A stretch of DNA of 64,000 bases from Stenopsyche tienmushanensis (Eukaryota; Arthropoda; Insecta; Trichoptera; Stenopsychidae): the NCBI GenBank assembly GCA_008973525.1, contig WACJ01000098.1:124001-188000 (forward strand), in the 5' to 3' direction. Positions 56,352 through 64,000 of this stretch are shown in pieces. Numbering within the stretch: the stretch's first letter is position 1; every line of letters begins with the position of its first letter. A program made the translations under genes and the position numbers. A model generated the notes under the pieces. That model made no database searches. It saw only the letters and a list, made by a program, of their open reading frames with translations, and was not told where the DNA came from.

Positions 56352-57220
56352 CCTGTATGGTAGGATGATCGCGTATTTGCGAGCGAAATCCAGTGTTTAG
56401 AGAGACTGAACCGTTGTGGGCAACATGTTGGGCGACGAGATTGTTAAACTGACTACCCGGCTTAATCCTCTGAGTAGTGAGCTAATATAAAATCTTCATA
56501 GTCATAGATGCTATATTTGCTTGTCCGTCACTTATCATCCGTACAAATCCACTTATCTATAAAGACCGCAGCGGCGCGTATGAAGCTTATATTTAACACC
56601 GTCGTCACCCAACATGAATCGGTGTTGTTTCTCACGGGGCCCATATCTGATAGCCGGAGCGTAAACAGAAGGAATAGCGCGATATTATAATGCACGGGAT
56701 AAACACATGATATGTGGCGCATCTTCTTTCAGATGTTGTTTTATCTTAGATCGATAAGTTTGACTTTGTCATTAGTCAAATTAACAAAAAGTGAAGAAGC
56801 AAGTGCGAATAAACAAGGGTAGGATATTCAGACAATTGTCATCTGGAAGACATTATAGAAAGACGTTCGTATAGTAAACATATGCAAGTCGTTATAGAAA
56901 TACGTAACGATGAGACGCTGAATTCGTTGAATGAGTAAAATAAATAAGCACCGTCGATAGCACAACATTTTCGATCATTTATTTGCGTAAACATAAACAC
57001 TACACTTGAAATCGATTCATTATATCATTCGCACATCATTATTAGTCGATGAATTTGGGTTAACGATCTATACAATCGTGCGGTGTACGCAGGGAGCTCT
57101 CCGTCTCTTTCTCCCATGCAGATTTACCGAACTCCATCTCTCTCCGAGCTTAACGTACAAGAGTGCTCTTTGTGAATCACTGGAATTCGCTCGCAAATAC
57201 GCGATCATCCTACCATACAG
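56352..57220 (-). mobile_element. 870-bp long-TIR element, full copy (inverted)
   Basis: Ends CCTGTATGGTAGGATGATCG at 56352 and CGATCATCCTACCATACAG at 57220 are mirror images. The interior (CTTATATTTAACACCGTCGTC, ATTAACAAAAAGTGAAGAAGC, GTCGTTATAGAAATACGTAACG, CGATAGCACAACATTTTCG) is the reverse complement of 39423-40287. The length, 869 bp, agrees with 865 bp of the other copy. Confidence 0.82.
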
Positions 57221-59399
57221 AATGAGCGTTTTTCTTAGTAAATAATTTCGATTGTCACAAAATCCAGTAAAACACTCAAAAATGTTTATGTGTAATTGTG
57301 AGTAATATAAAACAGATTGATTGAAAAAAAAAATTTGGAAATTTGAAAAAAAAATGGTCTGAGCAATTAAGGAGTCGAAAATTTCTGGCCCATATGGACC
57401 CTAAGGGCAGTGGTGGGTTAAGGGATGAAGTGTGAACTTTCGAATTTTGATAACGATGCATTAAAATCCATAATAGAGTCAAATCAAGATAGGATCCTAT
57501 TGGGACCATTTAAATCATCGGCAAACGAATAGGATGGGTGTTATGGGGTAGGATGGGTACTGCACGCTTTGACCGAACACCACAAAAAACACAACAAAAT
57601 AGTCCCTTTTTAACATAATTGTAACTGTGATCGAAAATAATTCCCAATTTCAACCCGAATTGACTATTAAAAAAAGCTTATTTTGGTCGGATATTCGGGG
57701 AATAATTAATTATGAATTGATGAAACCGGGAGAAACTATAACTGTACAAGTTTATTGTCGACAATTATAAGTTTTGCATTGACAATTGAATCCGTATTTA
57801 TTCAACGGAAAGAAGACGACACTGCTTTTGTGATAATGTGCGCCCTCATAAAGTAAAATTGACATCGGATAAAATACGGGGAATAAACTGGAAAGTTTCT
57901 AAGTCGAAAAGTTTTTACAAAAAAAAGAATCGAAGGACTGCCAACGCGATGGGAAGATATGTTGAATAATGAAGGGAATTATTTTTAAAATGTTGTATTT
58001 AAATATTTTGTTATTAATACATTTGAACTTTTTTTTACTAAATATTTGAATACTTACGGGTCCCCCTAATAGTTTCTCAAACTAGTGAGAGTCTATTTCA
58101 ATAATCTGCAACATTTTCTGTACTCTTCTTATTGTTTATTTGGATTTTGTATTAGAAATTGGTTACCAAAAAGACAGCGTAATTCATAAAAATACTTTTC
58201 CTGCAAGTAGCCATCGGCCGGCATAGAACACATTAATATATTTCCCGCATTTATTGTGTTACAAATGTTAAAATTTAAATTAAATGACAAACCATGACGA
58301 TGATATTAAATTGTGTATATAATATTAAAAATTGCCCAACAATGAATCCACTATGTCATAATAACAATGGGTTAAGCTCGTGAATAGCATTTTAAAAAAA
58401 TAAACAATTATCGACGGTTTGCAATCATCGCAAATGCACTATAATTTAAACCATGGGGTCAGAGTCATAAATATGCATGTGCAACAGGTGAATATGCATT
58501 TGCAAGATATAGGACAAAAGTTCCGAAACGAAATCGATCAAAAATCTCATATTGCCAGCCTGCAAATCTGCCGCTTATGTATCCGTGGGAACGCTCTAAA
58601 AACAAACAAAAAAATAGCATTTCAAATCAGGGCGATGACAAAAGGCCAAAGAAAACCTATTCAAATGAGCTTCATTGTTTCAATCTTTTATAAGGCTTGT
58701 CTATTTACAGAAAGCCCTCTTTATAAAGTCTCAAAATATCGTCGAAAATAGCATTTAATTATATCATGATGGAAGCCTTTCGTTCTTAAATTGGATAATT
58801 CTCGCCAGTTAATAATTTTGCACAACGTGCTACTCTATCAACGTACAAAAGATGTATTTGTAATATTTTCGGACGGAAAACAGCCACAACAGGGGGTCGC
58901 GTAACGACTTGAGGCAATGCACGAGCGAGGAAAGTGGTTGTTATCAATAAAGCATTGTTAGTTACGCACAATAGGTGTTTTTCGATATGTAAATGTAAAT
59001 GGATGGAATTCGTTTTAATGAGTTCTCGGAAGCAAAAAATTGTGCATTAATTTGGGACGTCAGTGTTGTGAACTTTGGACCCCAGTTCGCATTAATTGTA
59101 TTTGCTGTAATGGATTCGTCGATTTGTTTGCGTGAGATGTTCTTTGATTTTGAAATGTGTTCAATTTATTTTTCGGATGCGAGCACACTTCGCTTATGGA
59201 GTTTAAATCCTCTATGAAAGTTTTCCTTTTGGCAGTTTGCAAACGACGCAAGTTGAAGAAACTGTCGTTCCAGACTTCTTCCGCACTTTATTTGAAGCTA
59301 TTTAACCCTTTGTGGTCTTCAGAAAGAAATATTTTTAAGAAGCTGGACTACTATTGGCAATTGGGGTAAATTCATCTGTAAATGAATGAGAGCTAATTT
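57221..59399. other. No recognised gene
   Basis: A 110-codon frame at 58419-58751 (plus) and others have no motif. The MITE-like end at 58170-58205 is described with 54641-54870. Confidence 0.4.
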
Positions 59400-59700
59400 T
59401 AAATCAACATAAACTTAGATGCTATAGTTGTGTGTCTGTCGCTTATCATCCGTACAAATCCGCTTATCTGTCAGGACCATCGCAGCGTGTATGAAGCTTG
59501 TACATAAATAAATTAACACTGTCGATAGCACACAATATTCGGTAATTTATTTGCGTACACATATATTTGAAATCGATTCATTATATCATTCACATATCAT
59601 TTAGTCGATAAATTTGGGTTAACGATCTATACAATCGTACGATGTACGCAAGATACTCTCTCCGTCTCTCTCCAAAGTCAACATGCAAAACACTCTCAGT
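59400..59700 (-). repeat. 870-bp family fragment
   Basis: GATGCTATAGTTGTGTGTCTG, CGCTTATCATCCGTACAAATCC, GCAGCGTGTATGAAGCTTG, CTGTCGATAGCACACAATATTC and AACGATCTATACAATCGTACG follow the family order in reverse orientation. Confidence 0.75.
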
Positions 59701-59881
59701 CTTATTGATATATACAAATACGAAGCAAGAAAAGGAAAAATATCAATGTCTTTGTTTGAAAGAAATTGATCACATCAGTCATCTTATAATCAATAAAATG
59801 GGTAAAATATCGGATTTGAAATGAATTAAAATCTGATGCCAAAGGGTTAAGAAGATCGATTTATATTTCATGAAGTATTTT

Positions 59882-59942
59882 CAGGACTTCGAACCGTTAC
59901 CGAACTTAACCGAAACGATAAAATAACGGTTCGAAGCCCTGT
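59882..59942. mobile_element. Tiny hAT-like MITE, 61 bp
   Basis: CAGGACTTCGAACCGTTACCG and the opposite end complement CAGGGCTTCGAACCGTTA form an almost complete palindrome. The flanking 8-mers do not match exactly, so the insertion model is not confirmed. Confidence 0.45.
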
Positions 59943-59994
59943 TAAAAATATAAAATTATTGGGCATATGGCAAAATGCAATGAATTTCGCAGTC

Positions 59995-60270
59995 ATAAAA
60001 CATTCGGAGCAGACCTAATTTAACACTCTCGTCGCCCAGCCTGAATCAGTGTTGTTTCTCACGGGGTCCAAATTCGATAGTCGGAGCGTAAACAGAAGGA
60101 TTAGCTAATTACTCTGTCATTAGTCAAACTAACGAAAACAAAGTGAAGATAAGCAAGTGCGAACAGACAAGGGCAGAAATACAAGTTTCGAGGGCGATCT
60201 CGAATGATATTTAGATAGAAATACGTTCGTAAAGTTAACATTTGTAAGTCGTTATAGAAATACGTAACAG
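59995..60270 (-). repeat. 870-bp family fragment
   Basis: AACACTCTCGTCGCCCAGCC, AGTCGGAGCGTAAACAGAAG, GTCATTAGTCAAACTAACG and GTCGTTATAGAAATACGTAAC match 56590-56920 in order. Confidence 0.7.
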
Positions 60271-60610
60271 TGAAACGCTGGATTCGCTTTGCGGAAACTG
60301 TTTTAAGATTTCACTGCACTTACGCCAGAACCTCAATTCGGTAGAAAAGCATAGCGGTAGAAAATTCCGGGGAACTTCCAGTAAGAGAATAGCTGTGGTC
60401 GGAAAATGCTAGGCCCGACTATGAAAAAAAGAAAGCGAAAAAAGCGTTACGCGTATTAGAAATTCATAAAAATCCGCAAGGCGAATCTATTAGAAGGAAT
60501 TATACTGTTACAAAAAGATGAGACAAATTCTGGATCGCCAGGAAGCGAAAAAAAATGTAAAAAGGGTCTTGACATATTGTCCTAATTGTTCAAAATGAAT
60601 ATCATGCTAC
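60271..60610. other. No recognised gene
   Basis: Nothing I can name. Confidence 0.4.
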
Positions 60611-60960
60611 TGTAGCGTGGGCGATTACCATCCCCACGTAGTAGCGCTGTTAACAGCGACATCTTACATCTCTCTTCAGGTGCAATGTGTTATTTTAACA
60701 GCGCCATCTCTTGTGGCCCTGCGGAGACATTTAACCTGCAAACCGTATTGCGCGTGCAGCGTTGCCGGTTGGGTAGTGACGCGCAGGAGGCGGGAGTCGG
60801 GAGAATCGTCGGTTAGCCTTGGCTGCGGAAGGTCGTCCCTCCTGCAGCCAGACCTCTCTCTCTCTGTATCTCGTGTGGAATAAATAGCTATTTAGAGAGT
60901 CTTTCTATTCGACGCCCGTCTATTCCCATCCATTCGTCCAGCAACATCACGGCCCGTGTG
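60611..60960 (+). repeat. LTR-like sequence (BEL/Pao type suspected)
   Basis: Starts TGTAGCGTGGGCGATTACCA and is much richer in G and C than its surroundings. It has two AACAGCG(A/C)CATCT motifs, a CTCTCTCTCTGTATCTCG stretch, then GGAATAAATAG (poly-A signal) and a short U5-like part ending near CCAGCAACA (60939-60947). This layout fits an LTR, and the AGCGCCATCT motif is frequent in insect BEL-type LTRs. No second LTR or target duplication found. Confidence 0.4.
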
Positions 60961-62800
60961 CTAGCGCGGCCATCCCGATAAGCACGTGGGGGCGGGGAAC
61001 CACCCGGGGACTCTGCTCCCGGACCGGAAGGAACTAAGCGAAAATATATCAGTTTGTGAGTCCAATTTCTGGACGTTTAGGGGCATTCAATGTGCTGATT
61101 GAAAAATGGCATTGTTGCACTTTTTAGTTCAAGATCGATATCAAGTTGTTGAAAGTACTTTTTTTAGCGAGAGAAGTTACGGACTGAGCACTGGAAGTTG
61201 GACTTACAAAGGATTTAAGCATCACACTTTTCTGAAGCCGTAGCACGGTTAACGCCTGCATCTTTATTTATAAAGTGTTTATATAATGGGTTCGAAATAG
61301 CCCTCCGCGTCCTTCGGGAGCCTTCGCTTCGCCTCAATGACGGATCCGACGACGGTACCTTCGAAAGTATTTTGACAAAACAATCTGAAAGTTAATAACG
61401 GATCGCTGGAAGTGCTTATGATGGCATATTGCTTCGGCCGAAGTGCGACCCAGTTCCCTGAAGAAGGTCTAGCAAGTTTTCAGCAAAATTTCCCTCATAT
61501 AAAAGCGAAACTGAAACTTTGCCATCCCCCATGTCCACGCGACTCGAACAAGCGACCAAACTCGAAAGTGTAAATCTGAGATCGTACATCCCCGAACTAA
61601 CCCCGCAAGTCTGCGCATAATTAAAACGTAACATAATCCTAGTCCGATAGCATAAATAACGGACGTTTCAATTACGCACAGCAGACGAATTTAAATCGAC
61701 GATTTATTAAGCGGCCAAATTTAAATTTCGAGCGTTTCACGCACATGGCAATACATTTTCAATTCGAAACAAACGCGGACGATATTTGAATAAGAAAAAA
61801 ATGGGCGAACGTAAAAAATGGAACGATCCGATTGGTCGACGACTCGGAGAGCGATCGATACGATTGGTCGATCGTCATTTGTTTTAGGATCGATTGCACA
61901 TATGTATTTATTTCAGACTTAAATTTGATGCGTTCTAATTGAATTTAATGAAAACATATTTTTTTTAAATTCAATTTAAAAAACAAAACAAAATTTTTCC
62001 TCTGGAACATACAAATGTTTTGTTTAATTATTGCAATTGTATCAAAAACAGCTGTTATTCCTTTTTAAAACCATTTAAAACAACGATTTGAAAATTATAA
62101 TAAATAGGCATGGACTCCAAGACAATGTTCGGCTAAAAATTATTATGCTTGGGATACATATTGACGAATCCATCTTTTAGCACTCTACCCAATACGAATA
62201 CATCTTTTATCTATGATCCTAAGTTCTAGTAATTACTCATAAACTGCATCAAGGTATACATTTTTCATTTTTGTTTGATTTTCGGATGAATATATGAATG
62301 AGCCGTTCAAACTTGTCCACAGTTTGGGATTCGCTTGACATGATAAACATATAACGTATAAAATAATTTCTAAAGACTTCGACAATATTCATATTGTGAA
62401 ATTAATACAAAAATATCTATTGATCAATAATCGTTTTTTCAACTTGTTAGATTTATTTATGAACCAATTATTTTAAATACATATGCATTATACCGCTCCA
62501 CTTTATGATATTTCTTATTTTACTAAATTACCATCAATACAAAACAAGTTACGAGGATTTTCATGAATGTAGCGCGGAATACAAAATCACTCAAAACAAT
62601 AAAATATATGTCAAACAACTTTTTTAAAATTATTGAAGCTGGTGGATTTATTTTGATTGAATAAATTATGTTGTTTTAATTCACATGTAAGAGCTATGAA
62701 ATTTGATTTTGGGGATGTTATCTGTCATAAATTTGAAAGCACGTGGTTTAGACGTAGCGTATTAAATTCAGTCGATGTGATCGACTTCAATGATGGATTT
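60961..62800. other. No recognised gene
   Basis: Mixed composition; 61800-61870 has repeated GATTGGTCGA/ACGATTGGTCGATCG. No coding signal. Confidence 0.4.
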
Positions 62801-63702
62801 CGTCATGGAAAGTGCGGCAAAGTTACGCGTTAAACAATGGCTTTCATCTGTGAGAATTGAAAGTTTTTAATTTGTCTGGAAGATAGTTTTACGGTCCCAG
62901 TTGGACAAGTCAACGACCTCGCTCGTCTGTACGCTCGAGCCTCCCCCGAAACGCGCTCAGCTGTTCGAAAGTCGATATTCGGGATGAGAGCGGTCTGGAT
63001 GCGATGCCCGTCGAAGAAGCAACACTCTATCAATCGGCCCGCGGTGCCCTAACAAAGTTGGGGCATCCATTGTGAGGGTTTGCAAAGTTGCGCACGACGG
63101 CGCCAAGTCGGCTCCCGAATCAAAATTGTCCCGTTTCGGACACGTCCGAGTAGAGATGCGCTCCGATGGAGTCGAGATGTGTTTCTGTTTGATCAAATCT
63201 GCCAACAACCCCTCCATCCCCGTTCCGGGCCAACTTTCTACAAGATCAATAATAACCACCTTGCATCGAACGCTCTGCCCGAGATAACTTCGAGCGCCGT
63301 ATGTTTTTGTGAAATTTCGCAATGGGATCGCGAACTACGATCAAATTTCGGTATCATCACGCCCGCCCTGCCGCATTCGCGGGGCTCGGCGAACTTCGAG
63401 CGTCTCCGGCTGCGTGTGACCTTTCGCCGAAAAATTGGAGCGTCTTAAATATACTTCGGCCGAGTCTTCGGATATAAATATTTTCAATGAAAAAACTTCG
63501 GTTCCGAGATGCGGATGCGCGCTTTGACAATTCGGCACCGGGTGCGTGCATCGGGTATAGCGCGCAATGAATTCAAGGTGCGTAACAAAGAAAAGTACAA
63601 ATACTGCGCGAACTCCGCCAAAGATTATCTCGACGCACACTCGCCCAATAAACACACACGCACACACCCTCACACTCAAACAAACTACTCAACTCTACTC
63701 AC
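62801..63702. other. CpG-rich intron start next to the microexons
   Basis: Unlike the rest of the intron, 62890-63640 is rich in CG dinucleotides (for example CGAAACGCGCTCAGCTG, GACGGCGCCAAGTCGG) and lacks transposon sequence. It may be regulatory DNA just downstream of the 5' exons. Overlapping frames on both strands (up to 122 codons) are best explained by composition. Confidence 0.35.
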
Positions 63703-63768
63703 TTGATTCCTGTCGATTTGTACTATGTTCTGTTCCACCAGCTTGATCTTCGATTTGACGTCCGCATT
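63703..63768 (-). CDS. PHF21A-like: PHF21A-like 22-codon exon: N-terminal coiled coil
   Basis: ATTTTTAG / AATGCGG.. / CAA-GTGAGT gives a 66-bp exon in phase 0 at both ends. It codes NADVKSKIKLVEQNIVQIDR plus NQ, matching human PHF21A [20 protein letters not shown]. Joined to KKVSERLRQ of the next exon it continues the coiled coil without a break in the frame. It is too short to be found by ORF length alone; the family match and the two consensus splice sites support it. Confidence 0.85.
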
Positions 63769-63849
63769 CTAAAAATAAATCGTTCGCATCAATGTAAAGA
63801 TCCAACACTCGATCAGAAAGATTAATCAAACAACATCGCCGGTCCTTAC

Positions 63850-63882
63850 GTTTTCGTCCTCCCTCAGACGTCCGACCCAAAT
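63850..63882 (-). CDS. PHF21A-like: PHF21A-like 11-codon exon, first one visible
   Basis: A strong acceptor (T-rich tract then GTTGCAG) and donor GTAAGG bound 33 bp that read IWVGRLREDEN in phase 0. The end, REDEN, sits where human PHF21A has KQDPQ, directly before NADLK. The intron to the next exon is 81 bp. Because the exon starts at an acceptor, the start codon must lie upstream, outside the window (above 64000). Microexons of this size are easily missed by gene predictors. Confidence 0.72.
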
Positions 63883-64000
63883 CTGCAACAAAAAAAAACA
63901 AAAACATCAATCCGCAAACTGTCCCGCACCGTCCCGGAAACTTCCGACCGGGAACTTTACGCGCCCGGCGATCAATCCTCTTATCGATAACGACGAAACG

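Larger units (their letters stand above)
27192..63702 (-). other. 36.5-kb intron of the PHF21A-like gene
   Basis: Runs from donor GTGAGT (63702) to acceptor TTTTCCAG (27192). It interrupts the N-terminal coiled coil between Gln and Lys codons in phase 0. It is packed with transposon remnants, MITEs in both orientations and several protein-like blocks of unknown origin (listed separately). Confidence 0.8.
24632..63882 (-). other. PHF21A-like: Gene span: PHF21A/BHC80-like PHD finger gene (5' end outside window)
   Basis: Seven minus-strand exons (63850-63882, 63703-63768, 26746-27191, 26369-26663, 25413-25656, 25044-25298, 24632-24924) join with consistent phases at GT-AG borders into 543 codons plus stop. 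Order of parts: N-terminal coiled coil (residues 1-50), low-complexity linker, LGL..KKRNERKKRSTT block (237-265), PHD finger (355-415), C-terminal coiled coil (447-515). This order and several short motifs match vertebrate PHF21A. PHF21A (BHC80) reads unmethylated histone H3 lysine 4 within the LSD1-CoREST repressor complex in the nucleus; that function is inferred here. The human AT-hook seems absent. The start codon and any upstream exons lie beyond 64000, because the first visible exon begins at a splice acceptor. Confidence 0.85.

Noticed and set aside
52739..58595. Shared 17-mer TCCGTGGGAACGCTCTA at 52742 and 58579 as a regulatory motif
   Set aside because: A single exact pair of this length is not clearly beyond chance in 64 kb; no extended match except a few flanking bases.
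63072..63448. 122- and 121-codon overlapping frames near the microexons as further exons
   Set aside because: Open on both strands in CpG-rich DNA, no similarity to PHF21A and no splice sites in phase.

Overview
This is eukaryotic, AT-rich nuclear DNA that looks like an insect (arthropod) genome. The evidence is short GT-AG introns, degenerate R1-, Jockey- and RTE-type retrotransposons, mariner, hAT, pogo and PIF/Harbinger DNA elements, and many MITEs. The species cannot be named from the sequence.

The only well-supported host gene is on the minus strand. Seven coding exons between 63882 and 24632 join in frame (33+66+446+295+244+255+293 = 1632 nt, 543 codons plus stop). They encode the C-terminal part of a PHF21A/BHC80-like protein: an N-terminal coiled coil, a conserved LGL...KRNERKKRSTT block, a C4HC3 PHD finger and a C-terminal coiled coil. 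The start codon lies beyond 64000. Two small exons (63850-63882, 63703-63768) are separated from the other five (24632-27191) by one intron of about 36.5 kb (27192-63702), which fills more than half of the window.

The left 24.6 kb, downstream of the gene, holds no recognisable host gene. It contains an R1-like fragment (1-811), a TTAA-flanked MITE (1305-1430), a repeat family built around TGTGCGA/TCGCACA (2735, 3316 and inverted at 6438), a Jockey-type RT remnant (5400-6170), a nested transposon complex (11018-14290), two mariner or MITE remnants (17863-19050), a 45-bp tandem repeat (20089) and an RTE-like 3' end (20700).

The giant intron holds an R1-type remnant (43360-44476), pogo and mariner remnants, a pair of LTR-like repeats (one copy outside the intron), and many copies of an 870-bp long-TIR element, including two full copies in opposite orientation (39423-40287, 56352-57220). 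It also holds blocks that look protein-coding but match no transposon I recognise. The best is 31096-31660 (minus), a frame-broken gene with a CKCYACKH motif and a C-terminal hydrophobic segment, packed tail-to-tail with a small intact ORF (30917-31081). I suspect a remnant of an integrated large DNA virus, possibly an Ac81-like gene, but this is unproven.

The main value of the window is the exon chain of the PHF21A-like gene with its unusual PHD loop, the datable nested insertions, and the candidate endogenous viral block inside the intron.
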